Source: Tubiluchus corallicola (lineage: Eukaryota > Priapulida > Priapulimorpha > Priapulimorphida > Tubiluchidae). Taken from it: a stretch of 64,000 bases of DNA. Shown piece by piece: positions 1 through 8,690 of the stretch; the stretch's first letter is position 1; every line of letters begins with the position of its first letter. The notes below the pieces were generated by a model. The model did no database searches and was not told the origin of the DNA. It was given only the letters and a program-made list of their open reading frames with translations. Location of the stretch: assembly GCA_030141605.1 (NCBI GenBank), contig JAQGDQ010002369.1, positions 310,001 to 374,000 of the forward strand, given 5' to 3'. Both the position numbers and the translations under genes were made by a program.

Positions 1-564
1 ATTGATAACGGTCCAGTATGCATACAACTTGGCAATCCCATAAGGAGAACGAGGATAGAAAGGGGTCTTCTCATCTTGGGGAGTCTTTTGCACCAGTCCA
101 TATAATTCACTGGTCGATGCCTGGTAATATTTAACTTTGTCTTCCAGATTTAGAATGCGTATGCCTTCCAGAATCCGCAGGGCTCCCAGACCATCTACTT
201 CAGCAGTATATTCTGGACAGTCGAAAGAAACCCTTACATGGCTTTGAGCACCGAGGTTGTAAATTTCATCTGGTTTGATCTTCTGAATCAGCCGGATGAC
301 GTTCAATGAATCGGTCAGGTCTCCATAATGGAGAAAGAAGCGAACGCCTTTATTATGGGGATCACGATATAAATGATCGATCCGGGTCGTATTATAGGAA
401 GAGCTTCTTCTTTTCACACCGTGAACTACATATCCTTTCTCAAGAAGGAGTTCAGCGAGATAGGCCCCATCCTGTCCTGTGATCCCAAAGATGAGCGCCT
501 TTTTTTCAGCAATAAGAGGGGAGAAACTCAGAGCGAGAACTAGTAAGATTCTTGTGTATACCAT
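1..564 (-). CDS. gmd: GDP-mannose 4,6-dehydratase, 3' end outside window
   Basis: Converts GDP-mannose to GDP-4-keto-6-deoxymannose, the first step to GDP-L-fucose; normally cytosolic. Translating the minus strand shows the NADP-binding motif [12 protein letters not shown], then [37 protein letters not shown] and the catalytic YGIAK near the window edge, all standard for GMD of the SDR family. The best start is ATG at 564, preceded by AAGGAAA. It overlaps the end of fcl by 25 bases, so the two are translationally coupled with fcl first. This start adds about 20 hydrophobic residues ([20 protein letters not shown]) before the fold, resembling a signal peptide, which is unusual for the enzyme. 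The gene runs off the left edge. Family identity is firm; the start is likely. Confidence 0.92.
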   Translation of the reverse strand, partial: MVYTRILLVLALSFSPLIAEKKALIFGITGQDGAYLAELLLEKGYVVHGVKRRSSSYNTTRIDHLYRDPHNKGVRFFLHYGDLTDSLNVIRLIQKIKPDEIYNLGAQSHVRVSFDCPEYTAEVDGLGALRILEGIRILNLEDKVKYYQASTSELYGLVQKTPQDEKTPFYPRSPYGIAKLYAYWTVIN

Positions 565-1526
565 TGGATTGTTTCCTTAATTCCTTGTTCTAAAGAGATT
601 TTAGGTTCCCATCCTAAAGCACGAAGTTTATTTGAATTCAGAAGCTTTCTCGGTGTCCCGTCCGGCATGGAAGAATCAAAGATAAGCTCTCCCTGATATC
701 CAACCGAATTTTGAATAAGCTTTGCGAGATCAGCGATGGACAAATCTTCATTATAGCCGACATTGATGGTCTCATTGTCTTCATAATTTTCCATGAGGAA
801 CAAAACGGCATCGGCAAGGTCGTCGACATGCAAAAATTCTCTCTTGGGCGCCCCAGACCCCCAGATAGTCACGCTCTCAATGTTCTCTTCCTTTGCTTCG
901 CAAAATTTTCGGATGAGAGCGGGCATGACATGGGAAGTTTGTAGATCGAATCGATCATGGGGTCCATAGAGATTGGTGGGCATGCACGTGATGAAATTCG
1001 TGCCATGCTGCCTGTTATAGAATTCACACAGCTTGATGCCGGCTATTTTTGCCAGGGCATATCCCTCATTCGTTTTCTCTAATGGTGAACTCAAAAGGTA
1101 TGATTCTTCGATCGGCTGTGGGCAGTCACGGGGATAAATGCAGGAAGATCCAAGAAAAAGAAGCTTTTTCACTCCTGAAAGATAAGCTGAATGGATCACA
1201 TTGCATTCAATGAGGAGGTTGTCATACAAAAATTCCGCCGGAGCATCAGCATTTGCTTTGATCCCTCCAACCTTGGCTGCAGCCAAAAATACATATTCGG
1301 GTTGTTCCTCGCTGAAGAAAGTGCGAACCTCATCCTGCGAGCGGAGATCCAGCTCGTCAAAGGTCCTCGTAATGATATGGAAAAAGCCCTCATCATGTAG
1401 TTTTCTCATGATGGCTTTTCCAACAAGTCCATTGTGTCCCGCAACGTAGATTTTTGCGTCCTTCGGAATTTCTTTGGCGAATAGAAAGAAAGGAAGAAAA
1501 AGAAGAAAAAAGGCAAATGATTTCAT
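540..1526 (-). CDS. fcl: GDP-L-fucose synthase (GMER)
   Basis: Epimerase/reductase that turns GDP-4-keto-6-deoxymannose into GDP-L-fucose with NADPH. The 328-residue product has the SDR motif GHNGLVG near residue 30, the catalytic Ser in LGSSCIYP and the YALAK Tyr/Lys pair, then the substrate-side stretch [11 protein letters not shown]. Known GMERs are about 310-320 residues; this one carries an extra 20-residue N-terminus, [17 protein letters not shown], which looks like a signal peptide or membrane anchor. No in-frame Met lies between it and the fold, so the extension is probably translated. It is the first gene of a pair with gmd, which overlaps its 3' end. A small hairpin lies just upstream of the start. 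The GDP-fucose product would feed surface glycan synthesis. Confidence 0.95.
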   Translation of the reverse strand: MKSFAFFLLFLPFFLFAKEIPKDAKIYVAGHNGLVGKAIMRKLHDEGFFHIITRTFDELDLRSQDEVRTFFSEEQPEYVFLAAAKVGGIKANADAPAEFLYDNLLIECNVIHSAYLSGVKKLLFLGSSCIYPRDCPQPIEESYLLSSPLEKTNEGYALAKIAGIKLCEFYNRQHGTNFITCMPTNLYGPHDRFDLQTSHVMPALIRKFCEAKEENIESVTIWGSGAPKREFLHVDDLADAVLFLMENYEDNETINVGYNEDLSIADLAKLIQNSVGYQGELIFDSSMPDGTPRKLLNSNKLRALGWEPKISLEQGIKETIQWYTQESY

Positions 1527-1531
1527 ACCGA

Positions 1532-1548
1532 CCCCATTTTGAATGGGG
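1532..1548 (-). promoter_or_regulatory. Short hairpin in the fcl leader
   Basis: CCCCATT (1532-1538) and AATGGGG (1542-1548) form a 7-bp perfect stem with a 3-base loop, ending six bases from the fcl start codon. On the mRNA the GGGG of the hairpin is the only SD-like sequence, so folding could limit ribosome access. Function is inferred. Confidence 0.35.
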
Positions 1549-1553
1549 GAGAA

Positions 1554-1798
1554 GCTTGCCCAAGCAACTGCTTTTATTCAAGAAGATTCAAGACTTCTTC
1601 TCGAATTGTAATGCTTTGGAATTGATGCAATAACTCTTGTGGTCAAGTCCAGGACCATCGTGGCCGAGATGTGATTCACACGTGCTGCAGAGACTTCGGT
1701 CCGTTTTTCTCCGAGACTATTGTCTTTTTTGTATTCGACATTTTCTTCGGAAATGGCCCTGGAATAGCTGGGCCATCCGGAATGAGAATCATACTAGA
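1554..1798. other. Intergenic stretch without a recognisable gene
   Basis: Between the fcl start and the palindromic element at 1799 I see no credible coding sequence: the open frames are short, lack a ribosome binding site and have no recognisable motif. It presumably holds the fcl promoter on the minus strand, but no clear -35/-10 pair stands out. Confidence 0.4.
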
Positions 1799-1960
1799 AC
1801 CCATCCCAAAACATATTTCGTCGATTTTCGGAGCCATTTTGGCCAATTTTAAAACGTTACAAGAGGAGTCATATTCCATTGGATATTACCTCTCTTGTAA
1901 CGTTTTAAACTTGGTTCAAAAGAGCCCTAAAATCGACAGATATCTGTTTTGGGATAGGTT
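1799..1960. repeat. Large imperfect palindrome, copy 1 of a dispersed family
   Basis: Arms of about 80 bases (1799-1880 and 1881-1960) face each other. The inner part TTTAAAACGTTACAAGAG is matched exactly by its reverse complement; the outer part shares ATCCCAAAACA and TCGATTTT in both arms. The element at 57866-58036 has the same order of blocks (TCGATTTT, GAGC-like, ATTTTGGCCA, inner stem ending in GTTACAA) but a different inner-stem sequence. Shorter relatives lie at 6434-6545 and 23213-23283. No reading frame spans it. It may be a non-autonomous mobile palindrome or a transcript-end structure. Confidence 0.75.
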
Positions 1961-2005
1961 CTTATCTTCTGATCGAAAAAAAAAGATATTTTTTCTTACT
2001 CAAGC

Positions 2006-2284
2006 TTATCTTTTTCTTTTTCGAGCAGTACGAACTTTTCTGGTTCTTTTCACTTTAGATTTTTTGACGGGATAAGGGAAACCTCTCCACTCAATCGCTA
2101 ACCATAAAGCTGCTACACCGATGATGACGTATACTACTCGAGTTACTGCTGAGAAGTATCCAAAGAGCCATCCGATGAAGTCGAATTCGAAAAGTCCATC
2201 CAATCCCCAATTCAAACCACCGATGGTGACAAGAATTAGGCAGATGTAATTACAAGCTTTCATGTCTTTCTTCCTCATATTCAT
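2006..2284 (-). CDS. DUF378 (YuzA-type) small membrane protein
   Basis: A 92-residue protein with two membrane segments. The first contains ILVTIGGLNWGLDGLFEFD and the second TRVVYVIIGVAALWLAI, which is the DUF378 signature (GGLNWG and a VYxxIGxAAL helix). The tail KKSKVKRTRKVRTARKRKR is strongly basic and longer than in most members, so it could contact nucleic acid or phospholipid head groups on the cytoplasmic side. The start may be the second Met (MKACNYIC), which would shorten it by seven residues. The family's function is not known. It stands alone between a palindromic repeat and a divergent gene at 2478. Confidence 0.8.
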   Translation of the reverse strand: MNMRKKDMKACNYICLILVTIGGLNWGLDGLFEFDFIGWLFGYFSAVTRVVYVIIGVAALWLAIEWRGFPYPVKKSKVKRTRKVRTARKRKR

Positions 2285-2477
2285 ACCTATAGCATTACCT
2301 GTTCTGGTATGCCCCTAATTACTGTATATAGTTTTCTTTTAAATAATGTTCAGAAACTAAACAACCTTTTTCTGAACTAAAGCCAATTATCTCTTAGGAG
2401 AACAATGCAATTTTAGTTTACCTTGGAGTTCATCCGTCCTCTGCTTTGTTTAGGAGGATTTAATTGATTTAATTCCG

Positions 2478-2924
2478 ATGAAACACCATATTCCTTTAGA
2501 TTTAATTACTTTTTTAAAAAAAGGATTTACAGTGGCTGTAGAAGCGATTACTAATAGTTCATCAAAAATGTATCATAGTTGTTTGGATGTCTTCCATCCG
2601 ACCAACCCTATCCGCAGAACGATAGAGAAAGTGGAGAATTTCCTTAGAGAATCTGGGAAAACACTCTTGACCTGCATGTGTGGGGTTCTCACATTTTATT
2701 TAGCTCCACAAGCCTTTGCTTTGAGTGCTGTCATTGGCTTGATGCCTGAAAGAAAGTTTCCCGATTCTAAAGTAGATTATTTGGGTGCCGGGGCAGCTTT
2801 GGCGATGACGTATCTATTTTCTCAGACTCTTTTACCCGCAATGACTCTAGGCGAGGGAGTTGCAAGCTTTTCCGGATATTATTTCGGACAGGTAGCAAGA
2901 GAGGAGTGGATCAGCCGAACCTGA
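2478..2924 (+). CDS. Hypothetical membrane-associated protein
   Basis: I do not recognise this 148-residue protein. It has an amphipathic N-terminus, then two hydrophobic stretches (about residues 63-85 and 100-125, the latter including AGAALAMTYLFSQTLLPAM) and ends in GYYFGQVAREEWISRT. A strong AGGAGG lies at 2452-2457, 20 bases before the ATG; the spacing is too long to be ideal and no in-frame start lies nearer, because a TAA stop precedes. It ends 7 bases before the convergent MFS gene. Probably a lineage-specific chlamydial protein. Confidence 0.6.
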   Translation: MKHHIPLDLITFLKKGFTVAVEAITNSSSKMYHSCLDVFHPTNPIRRTIEKVENFLRESGKTLLTCMCGVLTFYLAPQAFALSAVIGLMPERKFPDSKVDYLGAGAALAMTYLFSQTLLPAMTLGEGVASFSGYYFGQVAREEWISRT

Positions 2925-2930
2925 CTATAG

Positions 2931-4202
2931 CTATTTTTTGCAGACAAGCTTCTCCAGTTTCTTCAACCTCTTTTCATCGAATGGTGTCTCTTTTAGGAGA
3001 AAGGTGAGAAGAAATGCCAATCCGAATGTGATTGGGAAAACAGATAGTCCAAATTGGTAATCGGCGAGATCAAAGGATGTTGTTCCCACAGAGGGGAAGT
3101 GGGCATGGAAATCGATCAGAAATCCGACTAGAGGCTGGATGATTGCGCCGCCTAAAAATACGAGAAAATTCGTAAGTGCAACTGCAGCTCCTTTTGCGAC
3201 CTTTGGGTTGATTTCAATCGCGATACTGTAATTGAGAAGTTGAGCTGAAGAGAAGAGTCCCATAAGAACATGAAAAGTGAAGGCCATCGCTAGTGATAAA
3301 TGCTGGTGGAGAAAAATCATGATGGAACTGACGATACAAGCCAATAACGTACAAATCAGGACAATTGGTTTTCTCTTTTTTATTTTATCTGAGTAGTGGC
3401 CGATGATCGGTCCCCCAATAATCCAACCGAGAAAAAATACGGAAACACAAAGGGCTGCAATTCTCCGATCGGTGTGATGAGCTTCCTTTATGAAAGGGAT
3501 CGCCCATAATCCGGCATATGCGATTGTGGTCGCCAAAAAGCAGAGGGCAATCAATCCATTGATCCAGGTATAGGGATTCCTGGTGATGATCTTCAGGTTG
3601 CAGTAGAGACGAGCCCATAAATTTCCTTGAGCAGCTGGAGGTTTTTTCAAAACAGCTACCTTTCGGATAGACAAGTAGAGGATGAAAGTAAGGAGGAAGC
3701 CGAGAATCCCCAGACTCCATGAGGTTATTCTCCATCCGATATATTCAACAGCATAACTCAAGGGCGCCTCTGCAACCCCTCCCAACATCCCAAAAGAATT
3801 TCCCAGACCAACCATGAGAGCCAGCTTCTTACCTTCAAAGAAATGGGAACAGACGAAGACGAGCCCGACAAAGGCAAAGGCAGACCCAAGTCCCATAAAA
3901 AAACGGGCTAAAGATGCAAGCCATAAACTTTCTGAAAATCCAAAAAGGATTCCTCCCTGGCCGCAAATGAATGTGGCAAAAACCAGCAGCCTCCTAGCGC
4001 CGAAGCGGTCCATTAAAAAGCCTGCCGGAATTTGCATGGGGGAATAGGCGTAAAAGTAAAAAGCGCTGAGAATTCCCAAGGTAGAAGCGTGGATTTGAAA
4101 ACTTGTCATCAAATCACTCACCATCACACTGGGAGCTACCCTGAGCACGTATTCGTAAAAATAGAAAAAGGCGGCTAAAGCCCAAATGATCCACTTCATC
4201 AT
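2931..4202 (-). CDS. MFS transporter (sugar-phosphate-permease type)
   Basis: A 423-residue protein with about 12 predicted membrane helices. The loop after helix 2 carries the MFS motif GFLMDRFGARRL, and the second half repeats it as GHYSDKIKKRKP, so both six-helix bundles are present. The N-terminus WALAAFFYFYEYVLRVAPSVM resembles the organophosphate/hexuronate-type MFS carriers common in intracellular bacteria. The substrate cannot be told from sequence. A second, unrelated MFS gene lies just upstream on the same strand with a 57-base gap, so the two may be co-transcribed. Confidence 0.85.
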   Translation of the reverse strand: MMKWIIWALAAFFYFYEYVLRVAPSVMVSDLMTSFQIHASTLGILSAFYFYAYSPMQIPAGFLMDRFGARRLLVFATFICGQGGILFGFSESLWLASLARFFMGLGSAFAFVGLVFVCSHFFEGKKLALMVGLGNSFGMLGGVAEAPLSYAVEYIGWRITSWSLGILGFLLTFILYLSIRKVAVLKKPPAAQGNLWARLYCNLKIITRNPYTWINGLIALCFLATTIAYAGLWAIPFIKEAHHTDRRIAALCVSVFFLGWIIGGPIIGHYSDKIKKRKPIVLICTLLACIVSSIMIFLHQHLSLAMAFTFHVLMGLFSSAQLLNYSIAIEINPKVAKGAAVALTNFLVFLGGAIIQPLVGFLIDFHAHFPSVGTTSFDLADYQFGLSVFPITFGLAFLLTFLLKETPFDEKRLKKLEKLVCKK

Positions 4203-4259
4203 TTCAACCCATAACCTCTTTTATCAAATACCGTAAGAGTTTTTTATCTGCCCGTCGAT

Positions 4260-5498
4260 CTATGAGTGGGGCTGGGGTTTTGCTTTTCTAAGGTAACGAA
4301 ACAAGATCCATGCTCCAATGAAAGCAACGATCGCCAGAATGATCAAGGGAAGAGGAAGAAATAGGGCAGCAAGCGCTCCTCCCAATAGACCTGAAAGAGC
4401 TTCGGCCCCTACGGCAAGGGCTTGATTGTTCCCCAGAACTCTTCCTTGTATTTCATTGGAAACGGAAAGAGAAAGCATCGATGCAAGGGAAGGAAGGCAG
4501 ACTCCCAAGGCCAAAGCAGTCAGAAAAAGAGTGCCCCATAATGCGTGGATCGAGGGAAAGATAAGAATGCTGAGCATAAAGATCCCCATCAGGATCGCAG
4601 TGTAAAATGCCAAAGTTTTCGGAGAGATCTTTTTTGATAAGAATCCTGTCAGCCACATGTTTGAGATGATGATTGGGACAGCAACCCATGCGATGAATTC
4701 AGAGGCTCTTGAGACGTTTAGATGAAAATGACCTACGATGTACATGGGGTAAGACCGAAAAAAACCATAGATAGCGATATAGATCAGAAAATTGATGAGA
4801 TAGAGAATACGGATATCAGATTTCAAAAAGACATTTTTCAGATTTGTGAAAGCCTGCAAATAATGAACAGGTCCTGCTTCTTCTACAAGGTGGGTCTCTT
4901 GAAAATAGAAACAAGTCCAAATTGTCGTTAAAATCAAAAGGAAAAAAACGGTCCAAAAAGGGGTAGAATAACTGAACCAGGAGACAAGGGAAGGATCGGT
5001 GAGTTTTCCTCCGACAAGGGGACCGATCACATATGCAGAACTGGCACTGAAGTAAATGTATCCGAAAAGGCGCCCTCTGTTTTTTTCATCAGAGATGTCA
5101 GCAATCGCGCTTTGTGCAATGACAATATTCCCTTCAAAAAGTCCGGCTAGAAAAAGAGCGGGGACCAAAAGGGCAATCCAACCCATATCAAGGGAAAGAG
5201 AAATAAGAAAATACATAAGAGTTGTAAAGATCAACGAAAAGGCAAGCACAGGTTTTCTTCCCCATCGGTCGGAAAATGACCCCATGATGGGAGACCCGAT
5301 GAACTGGCCGGAGGGATAAAGAAAAATCAATAACCCTAAAAGCAAAGTCCTTTGAGCCATATGCGAGTGGGGAGAGATGAATTTATGCGCATGCATCAAC
5401 ATGGGCGTGAACGTAGTAATCATCAGGCTGTAGCCGACAAAGCCGATGAAAATAACGAGATAAAGAGGGAGTAAGTGAAGAATCTTAGATCTTTCCAT
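4260..5498 (-). CDS. MFS transporter (drug-efflux/TetA-like type)
   Basis: A 412-residue, 12-helix carrier. The motif-A loop is PIMGSFSDRWGRKPVL after helix 2, and YVIGPLVGGKL near residue 155 resembles antiporter motif C (GxxxGPxxGG), which marks proton-coupled exporters of the DHA1/TetA group. It overlaps the preceding PPC-domain gene by 14 bases (5485-5498), which implies translational coupling. It shares little with the neighbouring MFS at 2931-4202, so the two are not a recent duplication. The substrate is unknown. Confidence 0.85.
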   Translation of the reverse strand: MERSKILHLLPLYLVIFIGFVGYSLMITTFTPMLMHAHKFISPHSHMAQRTLLLGLLIFLYPSGQFIGSPIMGSFSDRWGRKPVLAFSLIFTTLMYFLISLSLDMGWIALLVPALFLAGLFEGNIVIAQSAIADISDEKNRGRLFGYIYFSASSAYVIGPLVGGKLTDPSLVSWFSYSTPFWTVFFLLILTTIWTCFYFQETHLVEEAGPVHYLQAFTNLKNVFLKSDIRILYLINFLIYIAIYGFFRSYPMYIVGHFHLNVSRASEFIAWVAVPIIISNMWLTGFLSKKISPKTLAFYTAILMGIFMLSILIFPSIHALWGTLFLTALALGVCLPSLASMLSLSVSNEIQGRVLGNNQALAVGAEALSGLLGGALAALFLPLPLIILAIVAFIGAWILFRYLRKAKPQPHS

Positions 5499-5916
5499 TC
5501 AGATCCAGGCCGTAAAAACCCATTTCTGGCTCTTGGACACGTGTCCATTTGTTTGAAAAGGGAGTGAGATGAAGCTCCACGGTTGCAAAGACTGTCGCCT
5601 CGAAGAGATGTCCCGAAATAGACTGATAATTCTCATTGCCCAAAGTTACATGTGAGTGACAAAATGGCTTGCTATCGAGTTCGCAAAGATTCCCAATCAA
5701 ACTGACCAGTTCATAGTCTCCTTCGAAAAGCTTTTTCTGGTATTCTTTTTTTTCGAGTCGCAGATACCCCAGTTCCACTTGAGCGATGCCGCCGATTCCA
5801 TAGTAGGAAGCCGTAGGAATAGACAATTTTGTTGCAAATTCCACTAAACTTTCATGCACCTTTTCCCCTCTGAAAAGGCGCACCATGTACCCCTTGTCTG
5901 TTTTCTCATAACGCAT
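5485..5916 (-). CDS. PPC/PCC-domain (DUF296) protein
   Basis: About 143 residues forming one PPC domain, the trimeric fold shared by plant AT-hook factors and stand-alone bacterial proteins of unclear role. Typical features are the early MVRLFRGEKVHESLVEF, the central YYGIGGIAQVELGY and the segment CHSHVTLGNENYQSISGHL, where the His residues match the usual metal-site pattern. The frame stays open to 6057, but ATG at 5916, 8 bases after AGGA, gives the normal family length and clears the upstream gene. It overlaps the downstream MFS gene, so it may act with that transporter. Confidence 0.8.
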   Translation of the reverse strand: MRYEKTDKGYMVRLFRGEKVHESLVEFATKLSIPTASYYGIGGIAQVELGYLRLEKKEYQKKLFEGDYELVSLIGNLCELDSKPFCHSHVTLGNENYQSISGHLFEATVFATVELHLTPFSNKWTRVQEPEMGFYGLDLNGKI

Positions 5917-5944
5917 AAAATACATCCTACAATTTTTAATTATC

Positions 5945-6397
5945 TTATAACTTTGTAAATCGATTTGCAAGGTGAAGAAAGGAGCGTGTAGAAAATGTAT
6001 TGAAAGATGCAAAGCATAGAAGGCTTGAGTTTGTTTTTCCCTTTGAATAATTTTCACAGGCTATCAGGAGAAAAGAACCTAGTCCAAACAGGAGTCCGAG
6101 AAGGCTGAAAAGATGCCTCGGATGATAGGAGTTGCACTCAAGAATGGTCGATGGGCCGAAGAGAGAGACTAAATCTCTTTCAGAGAAAATTTTTGTCGCC
6201 AACCATCGATAGGCCTTTTGGTAAGGATACGTTGTGATGAGGTTGAAAAGGGCTGAGGTACGTGCAAAGATTAAAGCAATTTTTTCATTGCGGCTCTCAT
6301 AGGGAATATTCTGTGAAAAGGCTGCGAGATTTTCACAAAACAAAGTGTTGGAAAAGAGGTCTTTTACACCTTTTTTCAAGGTAATATGAATTTGCAT
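5945..6397 (-). CDS. Hypothetical protein
   Basis: A 150-residue protein I do not recognise. The N-terminal half is soluble (MQIHITLKKGVKDLFSN), and there is one strong hydrophobic segment near residue 98 (LFSLLGLLFGLGSFLLIAC). It ends 28 bases before the PPC gene on the same strand and starts next to a palindromic repeat. It is probably a lineage-specific gene; the alternative, a chance open frame, is less likely given its full use of the space between neighbours. Confidence 0.5.
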   Translation of the reverse strand: MQIHITLKKGVKDLFSNTLFCENLAAFSQNIPYESRNEKIALIFARTSALFNLITTYPYQKAYRWLATKIFSERDLVSLFGPSTILECNSYHPRHLFSLLGLLFGLGSFLLIACENYSKGKTNSSLLCFASFNTFSTRSFLHLANRFTKL

Positions 6398-6433
6398 GAC
6401 AATATTTCTCCAGACTAGATAACATTCTTGAAA

Positions 6434-6545
6434 CCTATCCTAATAAAACCTTTTCGTCGATTTTCGAAATCTTTTTGAGCTGCTTTTTGGAGTAAAAATT
6501 GGGCTAAAAGAAGCAAAGATCGATAGAAATTTTTATTAGGATAGT
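6434..6545. repeat. Imperfect palindrome, copy 2 of the dispersed family
   Basis: The outer arms CTATCCTAATAAAA (left) and TTTTTATTAGGATAG (right) are nearly perfect inverted copies. The inner block TCGTCGATTTTCG is the same core seen at 1817-1830. It sits between the 6397 start and the EamA gene start at 6590, where it separates two divergent genes. Confidence 0.7.
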
Positions 6546-6589
6546 CTCTTGTAACTTCGTAAATGAAACACGAAAAAAGGCGTTAAAAA

Positions 6590-7504
6590 ATGGCGTTTAG
6601 GGGATTTTTGGGAATCTTGCTGCAGGCTCTGATTTGGAGTCCTACGTTTCTGGTCGTCCGTATTGGGATTGAGACTGTACCTCCCCTTACGTTGACCTTC
6701 GTCAGATGCGCGTCTGCTGCGGCTTTTCTTATCTTGATCTCCTTGATCCGCAGGGTTCAATTCAGACAGTATCTGAAACATTGGAAAGTTTTTTTGATTT
6801 CCAGCCTGATTGGAAATGCAGTTCCTTTTGTTTTATGCTCCCTAGGGGAGGTAACAGTGGATAGCTCCACTGCAGGGATTATTGAAGGATCTGTGCCTCT
6901 TTTTACGCTCTTCTTCGGCTATTTGCTACTCCAGCAACGGTCTATGAACCGGCGGAAAATCCTTTCCCTTTTCATGGGATTCCTCGGTCTCGTAATCCTT
7001 TTTGCGCCCTCATTGGATCCTAAAACTTTGGGTGATCCACTAGGGATGTCCTTTTTGATCGGAATGTCCGCTTCTTTTGCTTTGGGATGGCTTTATGCTG
7101 AAAGGCATTTGGGAACGACGCCGCCCCTTGTTTCTTCGACGATCCATTTGACCATTTCCGCCTTGTTGATATTGCCTTTTTCGATCTTCTTCGATCAGCC
7201 TTTCCGAAATGAAATCCTATCTTCTAATGTCCTTTTTCTTGGAATGGCCCTAGGGGTTGGAGGCACGGCATTGGGATGGCTCCTCTTCTTTACTCTAGTG
7301 AGAAAAGTCGGGGCCCAGTATGTCTCGATCGCAACGATGCTCTGTCCCATTTTCTGTGTGATCTGGGGTAAGGTCTTTCTTGACGAGCCTGTGACTATTT
7401 TTAAAATTATGGGAATAGCGGTGATCTTGAGCAGTGTTGCCCTGATGGAAGAAAGGCTCTTTTCTAGAAAAAGTCAGGTGGAGACAGGCTCGCCAACTGG
7501 TTGA
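6590..7504 (+). CDS. EamA/DMT-family exporter
   Basis: A 304-residue protein with ten predicted membrane helices in two EamA repeats. Repeat 1 begins LLQALIWSPTFLVVRIG and repeat 2 contains LGWLYAERHLG and the closing helix VTIFKIMGIAVILSSVALM. In this superfamily such proteins export or exchange amino acids and small metabolites across the inner membrane; some chlamydial members carry host metabolites such as S-adenosylmethionine, but no specific substrate can be assigned here. Its last 41 bases overlap the convergent symporter gene. Confidence 0.85.
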   Translation: MAFRGFLGILLQALIWSPTFLVVRIGIETVPPLTLTFVRCASAAAFLILISLIRRVQFRQYLKHWKVFLISSLIGNAVPFVLCSLGEVTVDSSTAGIIEGSVPLFTLFFGYLLLQQRSMNRRKILSLFMGFLGLVILFAPSLDPKTLGDPLGMSFLIGMSASFALGWLYAERHLGTTPPLVSSTIHLTISALLILPFSIFFDQPFRNEILSSNVLFLGMALGVGGTALGWLLFFTLVRKVGAQYVSIATMLCPIFCVIWGKVFLDEPVTIFKIMGIAVILSSVALMEERLFSRKSQVETGSPTG

Positions 7505-8690
7505 GGAACCGTTTCGGTCTCTCTGATCTCTTTGTCGACAATACTTGCAATACACGCGAGTCAGACCAGACATTGATCCCTGTCTCGAGCATGTCTAAAA
7601 GAGCGTAGAAGGGGAGGATCATGCCCATAAACTGCATGGGAACGTTCATACCGGAAAGAAAAGCACTCGCTAGGAAAAAGCACCCCATAGGTACTCCTGC
7701 ATTTCCGATGGCTGCAACAGTAGCCAGGAAAATCCAGAGGAGGTATTCAAGGCCGCTGAATTGCATTCCATGGCTTTGGGAAACAAACAGGACGGTGATC
7801 AGAATGAACCCTGCGCAGGCATTCATATTGATGACAGAGCAAAGGGGAAAGGAGAAGCTGGAAACTTTCCGGGAAACTCCAAGATTTTCCTCGGCGCATT
7901 TCATAGCAACAGGCAACGTCGCATTGGATGACTTTGTGAAAAAAGCTACGAACAAGGCTTTGGACATCCCCCTAAAAGTTTTTATAGGGGAAATGCCTTT
8001 TATCTTTAAAAGCAGCGGAAGAACGATCAATCCCTGAAAAAGGTTTGCCCCGACTATGCAGCAGACATAGAAGAAGATCTGTTCCAGTTGTAGAGTCTCA
8101 GAATATAGATCTTTGACAAGAAGAGTCATGAAAGCCCAGATTCCGATTGGGATGATGGCGGAGGTCATTTTCAAAAGGGCAGCAAAGAAAGCAGAAAAGA
8201 ATTGATGGAGGGTCTTTTTCTGGTCCTGTTTGAGCTTCAGAGTTGCCAAGCTAAGAAATAAAGCTATAAATGCAACAGCGACAACATTATTTTCCAAAAA
8301 CGGCTGTATAAAATTAGAAGGAACGATCTGAAGGAGATAGGAAAAATAACTTTTTTGTAGAGGATTTTCACTAAGTTGTGAATGAGCTGTAGTCGATGGG
8401 TCGATCACAAGAAAGAAAACAAGGGCAATCGCGGCGGCCACAAGGGTTGTGAAAAGGGTGAGTTTCAAGACCTTCTTGCCCAGGGTCCTCATTTCCTGGA
8501 AACTCTTCATGCCCGTGATCGTCGAGGTAATGGAAAAGAAGATGATCGGAAGGGAGACGAGTTTCAAAAGACTGATGAAAATATTTGAAATACCGTCAGC
8601 CAGGGAGTAGAGAAAGGGAATTTGGAGCCAGCCGGAAAACAGTCCTAGGACGCAAGCTAGAAATATGGATAAAGAAGTATACTTTTTCAT
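7464..8690 (-). CDS. Dicarboxylate/amino-acid:cation symporter (DAACS)
   Basis: A 408-residue secondary transporter of the GltP/DctA/SstT family, importing glutamate, aspartate or C4-dicarboxylates with Na+ or H+. Landmarks are LLKLVSLPIIFFSITSTITG in the N-terminal half, the Ser-rich hairpin motif FFTKSSNATLPVAMKCAEE near residue 250, NMNACAGF (the conserved NMDG-like site, here NMNAC) and GNAGVPMGCFFLA in the second hairpin. The Ala-Cys in place of the usual Asp-Gly may shift substrate preference. The 3' end overlaps the EamA gene on the other strand. It fits an intracellular bacterium that takes TCA intermediates or amino acids from its host. Confidence 0.88.
   Translation of the reverse strand: MKKYTSLSIFLACVLGLFSGWLQIPFLYSLADGISNIFISLLKLVSLPIIFFSITSTITGMKSFQEMRTLGKKVLKLTLFTTLVAAAIALVFFLVIDPSTTAHSQLSENPLQKSYFSYLLQIVPSNFIQPFLENNVVAVAFIALFLSLATLKLKQDQKKTLHQFFSAFFAALLKMTSAIIPIGIWAFMTLLVKDLYSETLQLEQIFFYVCCIVGANLFQGLIVLPLLLKIKGISPIKTFRGMSKALFVAFFTKSSNATLPVAMKCAEENLGVSRKVSSFSFPLCSVINMNACAGFILITVLFVSQSHGMQFSGLEYLLWIFLATVAAIGNAGVPMGCFFLASAFLSGMNVPMQFMGMILPFYALLDMLETGINVWSDSRVLQVLSTKRSERPKRFLNQLASLSPPDFF

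Noticed and set aside
1637-2075. Open frames on the plus strand across the palindrome (134 and 71 codons)
   Set aside because: They read through the inverted repeat, have no ribosome site or motif, and overlap the DUF378 gene on the other strand.
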